Below are positions 26,784 to 36,339 of a stretch of 64,000 bases of DNA, one piece after another. The notes under the pieces were generated by a model. It saw nothing but the letters and a program-made list of their open reading frames with translations. It did no database searches and was not told the origin of the DNA. Position 1 is the stretch's first letter; every line of letters begins with the position of its first letter. The translations under genes and the position numbers were made by a program. Origin of the DNA: Bacteroidales bacterium (GTDB lineage Bacteria; Bacteroidota; Bacteroidia; Bacteroidales; F082); the NCBI GenBank assembly GCA_030690365.1, contig JAUYGX010000024.1, forward strand, positions 1 to 64,000, in the 5' to 3' direction.

Positions 26784-29700
26784 TATCTTCAATAATTTCG
26801 TTTTCTGGATTTGTGTTCTTATCTGCATTGAGTTTCTTTAAACGGTCAAGTTTATCGACAGCTTCCTTTTTCAAATCGTCGCCTTTATAGTTTTCAATCA
26901 CGCTTTGAAGGGTTTGTTCGGCCTGGAAAATATTGTCGCGACCTACATAGATGTCTGCCAGCAGAATAAATGCCCTGGCAATCCAGTAGTCGGAGTTGGG
27001 ATATTTTTCAGAAAGTTCATAAACCTGGTTTTCAGCATCTTCAAGCTTATTGGCCCGGTAGTTTAGTAAGGCTACGTAGTACTTCGATTCGGCCCCTTTT
27101 TCACCTGCCGACAGGTTGGTAGTAATGTTGAATTCTTTGAGCGCCTGCGTCTGGTTGTTGTCCAGCATGGCCATTTTTCCAAGCAGGAAGTGAGCATTAA
27201 TAATTTGGTCGTTGCTTACTTTTTCGGTCATTAAAAGATCAGTGGCTGCTTTTTTGGCCTTGGGATAATCGCCATTCAAATAGGCACTCTGCATCACGCC
27301 GTCAAGCGATTCAAGCCAGCCCGAATTGTTATCGTCCATTTCTGAAAGGCGTTCGTAGTAAAGCTGCGATTTGCCGTAATCACCCTTGGCAAAGGCCACT
27401 CTGGCTGATTTAAGTAAAGCTTCAGAGGTGTATTGATTGTCGGGCATCGAAATGATCTTCTCAAAAATGACTTGTGCTTCATCACCCTTACCCGTCTTTT
27501 CAAGACATTGGGTCAGGTAATGATAGGTGGTTAGAATAAATCCTCCGTTTGGATATTGTTCCAGGTATTTGTTTAAGGCCGGAATGGCCTTGTTACAATC
27601 GTTGTTAAGGTAATAATTTTCGCCGGAGGTAAAGGTGAGCGAATCCTCCTGACTGGTCGAAATCTGCACAAAATCAAGTCCTTTGGCAAACGCCAGATAT
27701 TGATCAACCTTTCCCATATCCATGTAAATGCTCTGGAGGGTGTTAAGAGCTTCCTTGGCCTCCAAAGAAGCCGGGTAGCGGTCCACAACCTGTTTTAACA
27801 CCTTGATAGCTTCTTCAAACTGGTTATTTTTATAATACACAAATCCCATTTTTACCAATGCCTTTTTCGCCAGATTACTATTGGGTTTTTCTTTCACCAA
27901 CCGGTTGAAATAGTTAATGGCCAACCGTTGATCGTTCATGATCAGATAAGTAGAGGCGATTTCGTATAGGGCGTCATCATATAGTTTCGACGATTTGTAC
28001 CTTTCGGCCAGTTGGGTCAGCGTATTGGTTTTTTGTTGAAAGTTGCCCGCCGATCCGTAACAGGCCGCCAGTTGATAATGCGCATAGTCGGCATCACGGC
28101 TGTCGGAACCAATCACTTTCTGGTACCACTGCATGGCAGTTGAATACTGTTTTAAAATAAAATAACTGTCGGCAAGTCGTAGCCAGGCATCTGCCACCAG
28201 ATTTTTCTGTGGCGATTTGGCGGCCAGGAATTTTTCAAAATCACTGATGGCCTGTGCATAATTTTTCTGGTTAAAAGCTGCATACGCCATGTTGTATCTG
28301 GCCGTTGCCAACAAATCGGTCCGACTGGCATCACGCATGTTGAGGAATGAAGAAAATTTGCGTGAAGCAAGATCGTATTGTTTTAATCTATAATAGGTGT
28401 CACCTTGCCAAAACAAGCTTAAGGCCATTAGTCGGCCGTCGATGGGGTAGGTTTGCGATTTTTCAAAATAGGCCAAGGCGTCGGTGTACGAGCCCCGGTT
28501 AAAGTATTCAATTCCTTGATTGTAAGTTATTTGCTGATAAACTTTTTGAAGTTGCTTATCGGGATGGTTCGTTTTCTCGATGGATAGGATAGCGGCATCA
28601 TAGTTCCGGCTGCTTAGGTAAAGCTGCGATAGCAAGGCGTATGCCTGACTGGCTTCTGACGATCCCGGGTGCTCAGCTATGAATTCTTCAATGGTCACCA
28701 CCGGATCGTTGTATGGGTCGCCTCCCAAAGTGATGGTGGTTTTTACATAGTTGAACAGGGCATCAGAGGTCAATCTGGGGTCGCTTTTTAATTTATAGGC
28801 TTTCAAAAAGGCATTCTGGGCAAACTTCTCCTGATGGGTTTCCAAATAACAAAATCCAAGGTGATACCAGGCGTTTTGTTCCATGGCGCCTCCTTCCTTG
28901 GTGGCTTCCTGAAAGTTGCTGATGGCGCTGCTGTATTCCTTATTCATGAATTTGGTATAACCGATGCGGTATTGTTCACCCGGGCTTTGGTCGCGTTTGC
29001 CACCATATTCATATTCAGTATAATACTCCAGGGCATGTGGGTAATCCTTTAGATTGTAATAGGCATTGCCCAACAACCGGGCCAACTCTGCCTTGGTGGT
29101 TCGGTCTGCGGAGTTATAATATGTTTTGCCTTCATCCACCACTTTTTCAAATTGTCCCTGTACATAATAAATGTGCATCAGGTAATTGGGGACATATTTT
29201 TTAAATCTTCGGTCGTTTTCAATGGCTTTAAAACCCTTTAAGGCCTCGTCATAATTCCCTTTCAGGTATTGCAGGTGGGCATAATAATAGTTGGCTGCGC
29301 GGCCATATTCTGTTTTGGAGTCGGTAATTTTTGAAAAATTGGCAATGGCGGCATCGTACCTGTTCAGCTTCATCTGGCTAAAGCCGATTTGATAGTAATA
29401 TTCCGTGCGTTGTTCGCCTGTAAGCTGTTGCGCGGAAATTTTTTGATACATCTCCAGGGCATCATCATATTTTTTGTCCTTAAACAAAAGTTGTCCCATC
29501 TGAAAATGAATAGATGGAATCCACGCACTTTCGGGATAGGTGGAGGCAAAATGCAGTGCATGGTTGTATGCGTCTTTGTCTTCGAGTTGCACGGCACACA
29601 CAATGCTGTAATAAGCTGCATTTTCGTAAAAGGCACCCTGCTGGTCCTTTTCTTGCTGCATTGATTGGGCAAACATTTGTCGTGCGGCACCGTAATTCTG

Positions 29701-29835
29701 ATGTTCAAAAAGAGTTAAAGCATTTCGGTAGGTCTCCGATGGAGGATTCCTGTATACCGTTTCCTGTGCTAAACTATGGTTAACATTTAGGAAAATGAAG
29801 AATAAGGTAATGGAAATCAGTGATTTTATTTTCAT
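26764..29835 (-). CDS. Large periplasmic TPR-repeat protein
   Basis: The protein of about 1023 residues has a signal peptide (MKIKSLISITLFFIFLNVNHSLAQ) and then almost nothing but tetratricopeptide repeats, with many A-x-x-x-Y/F-x-x-A/L-Y-P units such as GQLLFKDKKYDDALEMYQKI and YFNRGSYTDALAYFEKSQTYP. The last 20 residues are acidic and asparagine-rich. I chose the ATG at 29835 because the signal peptide starts there. Such solenoids usually scaffold protein complexes. Its 3' end overlaps the start of the outer-membrane barrel gene, so the two probably act together. It diverges from the PorE-like gene. Confidence 0.85.
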   Translation of the reverse strand: MKIKSLISITLFFIFLNVNHSLAQETVYRNPPSETYRNALTLFEHQNYGAARQMFAQSMQQEKDQQGAFYENAAYYSIVCAVQLEDKDAYNHALHFASTYPESAWIPSIHFQMGQLLFKDKKYDDALEMYQKISAQQLTGEQRTEYYYQIGFSQMKLNRYDAAIANFSKITDSKTEYGRAANYYYAHLQYLKGNYDEALKGFKAIENDRRFKKYVPNYLMHIYYVQGQFEKVVDEGKTYYNSADRTTKAELARLLGNAYYNLKDYPHALEYYTEYEYGGKRDQSPGEQYRIGYTKFMNKEYSSAISNFQEATKEGGAMEQNAWYHLGFCYLETHQEKFAQNAFLKAYKLKSDPRLTSDALFNYVKTTITLGGDPYNDPVVTIEEFIAEHPGSSEASQAYALLSQLYLSSRNYDAAILSIEKTNHPDKQLQKVYQQITYNQGIEYFNRGSYTDALAYFEKSQTYPIDGRLMALSLFWQGDTYYRLKQYDLASRKFSSFLNMRDASRTDLLATARYNMAYAAFNQKNYAQAISDFEKFLAAKSPQKNLVADAWLRLADSYFILKQYSTAMQWYQKVIGSDSRDADYAHYQLAACYGSAGNFQQKTNTLTQLAERYKSSKLYDDALYEIASTYLIMNDQRLAINYFNRLVKEKPNSNLAKKALVKMGFVYYKNNQFEEAIKVLKQVVDRYPASLEAKEALNTLQSIYMDMGKVDQYLAFAKGLDFVQISTSQEDSLTFTSGENYYLNNDCNKAIPALNKYLEQYPNGGFILTTYHYLTQCLEKTGKGDEAQVIFEKIISMPDNQYTSEALLKSARVAFAKGDYGKSQLYYERLSEMDDNNSGWLESLDGVMQSAYLNGDYPKAKKAATDLLMTEKVSNDQIINAHFLLGKMAMLDNNQTQALKEFNITTNLSAGEKGAESKYYVALLNYRANKLEDAENQVYELSEKYPNSDYWIARAFILLADIYVGRDNIFQAEQTLQSVIENYKGDDLKKEAVDKLDRLKKLNADKNTNPENEIIEDNDNKTN

Positions 29836-29890
29836 TGGATTGCTGATCTTATAAGAAAGTAAAACTATACATTGCACAATTGCGGTTTGG

Positions 29891-29928
29891 TTGAAACAGG
29901 TTAATTTATTAACAAATTACCTGTTCAA
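29891..29928. promoter_or_regulatory. Large near-palindrome in the divergent TPR / PorE-like intergenic region
   Basis: TTGAAACAGGTTAATTT and AAATTACCTGTTCAA pair as arms of about 15 bases with two single-base bulges around ATTAAC. It is about 55 bases upstream of the TPR gene's start and about 100 bases upstream of the PorE-like gene. A divergent operator is a reasonable reading; no T run follows, so a terminator is unlikely. Confidence 0.45.
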
Positions 29929-30030
29929 ACAACGCAGAAAACCTCAAATTAATATACTTTAGCTCCAATTATTATAAAAATCAGTGTAATCGGCTTTCGG
30001 TGTCTTGCATTTTATATTGAACAGCTACTA

Positions 30031-31989
30031 ATGGGATTTCAATTCAGTACTTATACATCATTTCGACGAATAATTCTTACTCTTTTGGTTTTATTGGTTG
30101 TCGGTAGCGCGCTGCCGGGGCAGGAAACTGAATTGTCGACACAAAACAAAAGGGCCAGAAAACTTTACGTGCAGGCCGAACAATTTGCCCATCAGCGAAA
30201 TCTGGAAATGGCGATTGAATCCTTAAACAAAGCGTTGACGATTGATCAGAATTTTGTCGAAGGATGGCTGCTGTTGGCCGAAATCAGGCAGGACGAGCAT
30301 CACTATCCGGAGGCCTTGTCTGCATTTCAACATGCTTTTTCGATTGATTCGATGCGGTATCCCCACATGTATTTTTCCATGGGAAAGCTGGCTTTTGATA
30401 TGGGCAATTACCCACTAGCGGTGAAGTATTATCGCAATTATATCCACTTCAATTCACTGGATAGTCTTGAAAATGAAATGGTTTTATCAGGACTTAAATC
30501 AGCTCAACTTGCGTTGAATTTGATGCAACATCCTTTTATGATTGAAATCCACAACATGGGAAATGACATTAATACGGCTGATGATGAGTTTGTTAACTTT
30601 TTATCTGCCGATGATCGAATGATGGTGATAACACGAAAAATCCGGCGTGATTCGGTACTTGAAGGTGATGTCGAATTTGCGGAAGGTTTCTACCAGTCCC
30701 ATTTTGCAGATTCTGTCTGGACGAAGCTACAAGCCATGAACTTACCCTGGATTGATGGAAACAATGCTGGTGGAATGAGCATGAGTGCCGATGGACGGAG
30801 TATGTTGTTCACCGGTTGTTACTGGCCCAATGGAAATGGAAGCTGCGATATTTATTACTCAAACCGCATCGGCAGGAACTGGGAAAACCCAGTGGCCTTT
30901 AATGACCGGATCAATACCCCGGGATGGGAATCGCAACCTGTGATTTCATCCGATGGCAGAACCATTTATTTCACGTCGAAGCGTGCAGGAGGTAAAGGAG
31001 GTGCCGATATTTGGAGAACCAATTATATTCCCGAAAAGGGGTGGAGTATACCAGTTAATCTGGGCGATAGCATCAATACCGCCGGTGACGAAATGGCTCC
31101 TTTTATCCATGGCGATGACCAGACGTTGTACTTTTCTTCAAACGGACATCCCGGACTGGGTGGATACGACCTGTTTTACGCACGAAAAGATAAAGCCGAC
31201 AGATGGAGTAATGCCCGGAATATGGGCGTTCCCATCAATTCCAAAGCTGATGAGGTGAATTTGTTTGTCAATTTAAAAGGTACTCATGGCTGGATTTCTT
31301 CCAATCGCGAAAAGGGCTTTGGGGGCATGGATATCTGGGATTTTCCGATTCCCGAAATGCTGAAACCCCAACCGGTGATCTTACTTGCAGGCATTGTGGT
31401 AGATAGCCTCACCTCAAAACCACTACAAGCTCAGGTGGAAATTGTAACGCTTCCGGCTGCCACAGAAATCAGGCAACTGCAATCTGATAGCATTACCGGC
31501 GAGTTTCTGGTGGTGCTGAACCCTAAAAATAGCTACATATTTAATATCTACAAAAAAGGCTATCTGTTTTATTCGGAACAAGTAAGCCAAACAGATGTTC
31601 AGCTAAAGGAAAATCTGGATAAGGTTTATGCCTTGCGGCCCGTGAAATCGGGGGAGAAAATGAATTTATACAATGTGTTTTTCAATTTCAACAGCGACAA
31701 ATTATTGCCAGCCTCCACACCTGAGTTGGATAGGTTAATTACCCTTTTAAACGATAATCCTTCTGTCAGGGTACAGATTACAGGGCATACAGATAGCATT
31801 GGGTCAGGGGATTTTAATCGCACACTATCGCAAAAGCGTGCAACATCGGTGATGAATTACCTTGTTGGGAAGGGTGTAAATTCTGGTCGGCTTATTACTG
31901 CCGGTTTGGGCGATACCCAACCCATCGCTTCAAACAGTGCTGAGAGCGGAAGGGCCTTAAACCGGCGAACCGAAATAACCATTAAATAA
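30031..31989 (+). CDS. PorE-like OmpA-family protein (TPR, beta-propeller, CRD, OmpA_C)
   Basis: The 652-residue protein has an N-terminal signal segment (IILTLLVLLVVGSALPGQ) and the domain order known for the T9SS component PorE. This is TPRs (about 40-145), a PD40/WD40-like propeller (about 160-430, with SADGRSMLFTG, SSDGRTIYFTSKRAGGKGGADIW and FSSNGHPGLGGYDLF), a carboxypeptidase-regulatory-like domain (about 445-530) and OmpA_C (about 545-652, ITGHTDSIGSGDFNRTLSQKRA). The OmpA domain should bind peptidoglycan. The signal has no lipobox cysteine, unlike P. gingivalis PorE, which is described as a lipoprotein. Bacteroidota carry several paralogues, so a true T9SS role is inferred from architecture only. 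Confidence 0.85.
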   Translation: MGFQFSTYTSFRRIILTLLVLLVVGSALPGQETELSTQNKRARKLYVQAEQFAHQRNLEMAIESLNKALTIDQNFVEGWLLLAEIRQDEHHYPEALSAFQHAFSIDSMRYPHMYFSMGKLAFDMGNYPLAVKYYRNYIHFNSLDSLENEMVLSGLKSAQLALNLMQHPFMIEIHNMGNDINTADDEFVNFLSADDRMMVITRKIRRDSVLEGDVEFAEGFYQSHFADSVWTKLQAMNLPWIDGNNAGGMSMSADGRSMLFTGCYWPNGNGSCDIYYSNRIGRNWENPVAFNDRINTPGWESQPVISSDGRTIYFTSKRAGGKGGADIWRTNYIPEKGWSIPVNLGDSINTAGDEMAPFIHGDDQTLYFSSNGHPGLGGYDLFYARKDKADRWSNARNMGVPINSKADEVNLFVNLKGTHGWISSNREKGFGGMDIWDFPIPEMLKPQPVILLAGIVVDSLTSKPLQAQVEIVTLPAATEIRQLQSDSITGEFLVVLNPKNSYIFNIYKKGYLFYSEQVSQTDVQLKENLDKVYALRPVKSGEKMNLYNVFFNFNSDKLLPASTPELDRLITLLNDNPSVRVQITGHTDSIGSGDFNRTLSQKRATSVMNYLVGKGVNSGRLITAGLGDTQPIASNSAESGRALNRRTEITIK

Positions 31990-32367
31990 TTGTTGTGCTG
32001 TTCGTTGGTTTGCAAGATTCAATTTACTATTTTTGGAGCTGAAATGACCATCAACAAACAGTTTGTTGGTGTTGTGGTACGAAAAAAGGATCGTTCGCCA
32101 TTAAGTTTATTTCTAAGGTAATGTTCCGGATTGGAATTTGGCTGAAATAGGTTGGATTTAATTTACAGATAACCATTCTGTTAAGTTAAATACTGGCTTT
32201 GATTTCATCAGGTTCGTGGAATTGTATTGTGTAAACGAACCTGCCGGAGCGGGTAGCGTTTTGTTTGTCAGTGTTACTGATTTTTTTCAAGACACGACGT
32301 GTCACATGGTGAATTGTAAACAGTCAGGATGATGAAATGATATAAAAGTGTATACAAAAAGGAATGG
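31990..32367. other. Intergenic region with inverted repeats, no gene supported
   Basis: These 378 bases hold CAGGTTCGT (32209-32217) paired with ACGAACCTG (32235-32243), a perfect 9-base inverted repeat with a 17-base loop. They also hold the short palindrome GACACG-A-CGTGTC (32291-32303). A 26-codon frame from 32044 (MTINKQFVG) has a TATTTTTG box just upstream but no recognisable product. AAAAAGGA just before the next ATG is a plausible ribosome binding site. The long leader may carry control elements for the kinase gene. Confidence 0.4.
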
Positions 32368-34923
32368 ATGATACAGAAAACCAATAAGTCCAATGAGGAG
32401 CTAAGTGCTGAACTTATTGAACTCCAAAAGAGGTATGCCGAACTGGAGAATAAATTTATACAGGTTAATCAGGGCTTCGATTCTGAAGATGAATTGATGC
32501 ACCACGAACGCAAGTTGGTTGAACAGGCACTTCGCGATAGCAATGAACTTTTTAAAACCACCTTATATAGTATAGGTGATGCCGTAATTGTTACCGATAG
32601 GTTTAATACGGTAAGAAATTTAAATGCCATTGCCGAAAAGCTTACCGGTTGGACAGAAAAGGAAGCCATAAATGTTCAGTTGAGCGAAGTGTTTAAAATC
32701 ATTAATGAAAAATCCCGGAAAATCGTTGAAAACCCTGTGGATATAGTGATGCGTGATGGAACAACGGTTGGATTGGCTAATCACACCTTGCTGATTTCAA
32801 AAAATGGAGAAGAAATCCCCATCGCCGATAGCGCAGCACCCATTAAAAATGAAAACGGGGAAATTCTGGGTGTGGTATTGGTTTTCAGAGACCAAACCAT
32901 GGAACGCGAAAGCAGGAGGGATATCGAACAAAGCGAATTGCGTCTTCGAAGAGCAGAACTGGCCTCCAAATCCGGTAACTGGGAAATTCACTTTGACCAG
33001 AATATTGGCATTGCATCCAAAGGAGCCTCCCGTATTTATGGGCTGGGCAAATCAAAGTTTTCCATTGCTGAAATTCAAAAGTATCCGCTACCGGAGTACA
33101 GGCCTGTTCTTGATGAGGCACTGGCAAACCTGGTACAAAAAAATATACCTTATCAGGTAGAGTTTAAAATCAGAACCGCCGATACAAATGAAATCAAAGA
33201 TATCCGTTCGGTGGCCTTCTTCGATAAAGAGAAAAACTCATTGTTTGGTGTAATTCAGGATATTTCCGAAAAAAAACAACTTCAGGAAAGACAGGAGGTC
33301 TTGTTTAATATTTCCAATGCAGTGATGTCAACGGATAGTCTGGAAGAGTTGAACAGACTCATTACCTATGAATTAAGTAAGATAATCGATACTTCCAACT
33401 TTTATATTGCGCTCTATAACCGAAATACAGATACCCTCAGCATACCTTTTATGGTTGATCAGAACGATCGTTTTGACGAAGTAAAAGCCGATAAAACCTT
33501 AACAGGATATGTGATAAAAACGGAGAAATCCTTGTATGCCACGAGCGAAGTTTTTGAAGATTTGGAACAAAAGGGCGAAATTGAACTTATAGGAACTCCT
33601 TCAAAAGTCTGGGTAGGTGTTCCTCTGACCCTTAAAAACCAAGTGATTGGTGCTATTGTTTGTCAAAGTTACCTGGATGAGTCAGCATTGACTAAAAGCG
33701 ATTTAAAGGTTCTTGAATTTGTGGCCCCTCAAATCAGTCTTGTACTTGAACGAAAAAAATCAGAGGAAGAACTTAAACGGGCCTTAAAAAAAGCACAAGA
33801 ATCCGATCGGCTAAAATCGGCGTTTCTGGCCAATATGAGCCACGAAATCAGAACACCCATGAATGGGATAATGGGTTTTGCACAACTCCTCAAAGAACCT
33901 GCACTGGGCGGAGAAAGTCAACAGAGATACATTGGCATCATCGAAAAAAGTGGTGCTCGCATGCTCAACATCATCAATAACCTCATCAACATATCTAAAG
34001 TTGAAGCGGGCCAGATGCCAATTACCTTTTCTGCCGTAAATGTGAATGAGCAGTTGGAATACATTTATGCCTTTTTTAAGCCTGAAGCTGATGCGAAAGG
34101 GCTGCAATTGTTTGTGATGAGTACTTTAAAACCCTCGGAAGCGGTCATCAGAACTGATGCTGAAAAGTTAACTGCAATTCTGTCGAATCTGGTTAAAAAT
34201 GCCATTAAATATACCAGAATCGGGTCGATTTTCATGGGGGTTGAAATTCAGCAGAATTCACTCGTGTTTTTTGTTAAAGATTCAGGAGTAGGAGTTCCAA
34301 AGGATCGCCAGTTTGCCATTTTTGAGCGCTTTGTACAGGCTGATATAGAAGATATTAAAGTTTACGAAGGAGCAGGTCTCGGATTGACAATTTCAAAGGC
34401 GTATGTCGAAATGATTGGCGGCAGGATATGGTTGGATTCGGAAGAAGGGGATGGTTCACAATTTTACTTTTCGCTGCCTAATATGCTTGAAAGAAATCAA
34501 TTCTCGGCAGGCAGCAGCACCGAAAAGAAACTCGCCATCAGCAATACATCAAAAAAGTTGAAAATATTGGTTGTAGAGGATGATGAAACCGCCAACTTAC
34601 ACCTGGCTATTCTGTTAGAACACATTTCGAATGAAATTTTACATGCTGTTTCGGGAGATCATGCGGTTGAGATTTGTAAAAACCATCCGGATGTGGATTT
34701 GATTTTAATGGACATCAAAATGCCTGTGATGAACGGATTTGAAGCTACCCGTCAAATCAGGGAATTCAACAAAGACGTCATTATCATTGCGCAAACAGCC
34801 TATGCCCTGGAGGGCGATAGGGAAAAAACCTTCGCGGTTGGTTGCGATGATTATATCACCAAACCCCTTCAACAAAATGAGTTGATGATGTTGATTAAAA
34901 AGCACTTTGAGGCACTGAATTAA
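32368..34923 (+). CDS. Hybrid sensor histidine kinase (PAS-PAS-GAF-HisKA-HATPase-REC)
   Basis: This 851-residue hybrid kinase lacks membrane segments. The order is coiled coil (about 5-55), PAS (about 56-180), a second PAS-like domain (about 190-303), GAF (about 310-462), HisKA with His492 in MSHEIRTPMNG, HATPase_c (NLVKNAIKY, KDSGVGV, GAGLGLTISK), and a receiver with acceptor Asp782 in LMDIKMP. Its kinase and receiver parts match those of the 286-1926 kinase almost motif for motif (IIEKSGARMLNIIN, IFERFVQADI), pointing to duplication with exchange of the sensor half. No output domain is attached. Its stop is one base from the convergent downstream gene. Confidence 0.95.
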   Translation: MIQKTNKSNEELSAELIELQKRYAELENKFIQVNQGFDSEDELMHHERKLVEQALRDSNELFKTTLYSIGDAVIVTDRFNTVRNLNAIAEKLTGWTEKEAINVQLSEVFKIINEKSRKIVENPVDIVMRDGTTVGLANHTLLISKNGEEIPIADSAAPIKNENGEILGVVLVFRDQTMERESRRDIEQSELRLRRAELASKSGNWEIHFDQNIGIASKGASRIYGLGKSKFSIAEIQKYPLPEYRPVLDEALANLVQKNIPYQVEFKIRTADTNEIKDIRSVAFFDKEKNSLFGVIQDISEKKQLQERQEVLFNISNAVMSTDSLEELNRLITYELSKIIDTSNFYIALYNRNTDTLSIPFMVDQNDRFDEVKADKTLTGYVIKTEKSLYATSEVFEDLEQKGEIELIGTPSKVWVGVPLTLKNQVIGAIVCQSYLDESALTKSDLKVLEFVAPQISLVLERKKSEEELKRALKKAQESDRLKSAFLANMSHEIRTPMNGIMGFAQLLKEPALGGESQQRYIGIIEKSGARMLNIINNLINISKVEAGQMPITFSAVNVNEQLEYIYAFFKPEADAKGLQLFVMSTLKPSEAVIRTDAEKLTAILSNLVKNAIKYTRIGSIFMGVEIQQNSLVFFVKDSGVGVPKDRQFAIFERFVQADIEDIKVYEGAGLGLTISKAYVEMIGGRIWLDSEEGDGSQFYFSLPNMLERNQFSAGSSTEKKLAISNTSKKLKILVVEDDETANLHLAILLEHISNEILHAVSGDHAVEICKNHPDVDLILMDIKMPVMNGFEATRQIREFNKDVIIIAQTAYALEGDREKTFAVGCDDYITKPLQQNELMMLIKKHFEALN

Positions 34924-34924
34924 C

Positions 34925-35713
34925 TTACAAGTTGATTACAAGACCATCGTAAGCCAGGTGGATTCCATCCGGGAGCATCCTTTCAACTGCATTATGAAAA
35001 CCCATCAAATGACTGAGGTGGGTTATATATCCAACTTCAGGGTTGATAAATTGCAGTATGTTTACAGCCTGTTCAAGGTTGTAGTGCGAAACATGAGGTT
35101 CTTTTCTCACAGCACTCACCACCATATATTTTACCCCGTCGAGCTGTGCAAGTGTGGAACCCGGTATGTAATTGGTATCGGTAATGTAGGCAAAATCACC
35201 AATCCTGAACCCATATACCTCCATACTCCTGTGAAGTACAGATAGTGGAATAACGCGAGTTCCGTTAATATCAAATGGCTTGTCGGTGATGGTTTTCAGG
35301 TTGTATTTTGGTAATCCCGGATAATCGGCTTCTCCAAAAGCGTAGGAGAATTCAAGTTTGATTTCTTTCTGGCTTTCTGCCGAAGCATAAATATCCATCG
35401 ATTTTCTGTAAATGAAATTGAACGACCGCACATCGTCCAACCCCGCAATGTGATCGCGGTGGGCATGGGTGATCAGGATGGCATCAAGTTTCATGGCTCC
35501 GGCACGTAACATCTGGTACCTGAAATCAGGTCCCGCATCAATCAGTATTACCTGATGGTCCACCTCAATTAATATTGAAGAGCGAAGTCTCTGATCTCTA
35601 ATATTTGCTGAGCGACAAACATCACAAGGGCAGGCAACTACCGGTACTCCTTGTGAGGTTCCTGATCCTAAGAATGTTACTTTTATCAAATTGAAAAATT
35701 TAAATTCCTGCAA
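34925..35713 (-). CDS. PhnP-like metallo-beta-lactamase fold hydrolase
   Basis: The 262-residue protein is an MBL-fold hydrolase. KVTFLGSGTSQGVPVVACPCDVC at the N-terminus, with its paired cysteines, is the signature of the PhnP group. THAHRDHIAGLDD is the HxHxDH metal motif. Further metal ligands are expected in LSVLHRSMEVYGFRIGDFAYITDTN and THLSHLMGFH. PhnP hydrolyses 5-phosphoribosyl 1,2-cyclic phosphate, but no other phosphonate-use gene is nearby, so the substrate here may differ. It converges on the kinase gene with one base between stops and diverges from the DUF6913 gene. Confidence 0.88.
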   Translation of the reverse strand: MQEFKFFNLIKVTFLGSGTSQGVPVVACPCDVCRSANIRDQRLRSSILIEVDHQVILIDAGPDFRYQMLRAGAMKLDAILITHAHRDHIAGLDDVRSFNFIYRKSMDIYASAESQKEIKLEFSYAFGEADYPGLPKYNLKTITDKPFDINGTRVIPLSVLHRSMEVYGFRIGDFAYITDTNYIPGSTLAQLDGVKYMVVSAVRKEPHVSHYNLEQAVNILQFINPEVGYITHLSHLMGFHNAVERMLPDGIHLAYDGLVINL

Positions 35714-35781
35714 AGGTATAATGATTGCTTATGCGGCTTTAAAAATCTTACTATTTTTACCACCTAATACCATTTGTAATT

Positions 35782-36339
35782 TTGGACATCCTCAACCTGA
35801 TAAAAAAGCCTGTACAAAGCCTGTTTATAAACCACGGCCGTACGGATACAATTCCATTTCATCACGGGTATACCCAATTACACGATTGCAACCTTATATT
35901 GTTGTTTTGCATAAATCAACAATCTGATATGCAATCAATTGAAGCAATATTACCAATTGCAAAAATGCATTTTAAAAAGGTGGTTGCACTGGTGTTGTAT
36001 ACCGGTGTTAAAAAACCACCCATTTCTAAGGAACAGGTAAGGGTGGTTTCAATAAATGATTTTACTCTTCTGGGAAAACCAAATTCAGGATTGTTGGAAT
36101 ATACTGCCGGATATGAAGCGGATATTTTGATCAGTATGAATAGTTGTGAGTCGGGTTATTTTAAAAATTTGGTCAGTACTATTCCTGTTGATTTTAAGGC
36201 AGGCATCTATCAGGCTTCATTTTCTTCGCTTTTTCATTTTATGCTCCAGGTGGATTCGCAGAATTTGTCAGATGAATTGGTACTGGAACAATTTGTTATT
36301 TACCTCAAAAAAATTAAAACACACAGCCATGAACAATAA
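35782..36339 (+). CDS. DUF6913-like protein upstream of dapA
   Basis: The 185-residue product has no signal peptide and no catalytic motif. It resembles the Bacteroidota DUF6913 type, found beside dapA. Recognisable parts are LLEYTAGYEADILISMN and the C-terminal helix ELVLEQFVIYLKKI. The most upstream start in the track is used; an internal MQSIEAILP start is possible, as the first 50 residues are poorly patterned. It overlaps the dapA start by 11 bases, so the two are translationally coupled. Function is unknown. Confidence 0.7.
   Translation: MDILNLIKKPVQSLFINHGRTDTIPFHHGYTQLHDCNLILLFCINQQSDMQSIEAILPIAKMHFKKVVALVLYTGVKKPPISKEQVRVVSINDFTLLGKPNSGLLEYTAGYEADILISMNSCESGYFKNLVSTIPVDFKAGIYQASFSSLFHFMLQVDSQNLSDELVLEQFVIYLKKIKTHSHEQ

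Noticed and set aside
32044-32124. 26-codon ORF with a TATTTTTG box upstream
   Set aside because: It is very short, matches nothing known, and the -33 spacing is poor; it is only mentioned in the gap entry.
36146-36328. 61-codon N-terminal extension of DapA in the ORF track
   Set aside because: The extension is the out-of-frame shadow of the DUF6913 gene and is absent from the DapA family; ATG at 36329 fits the known length.
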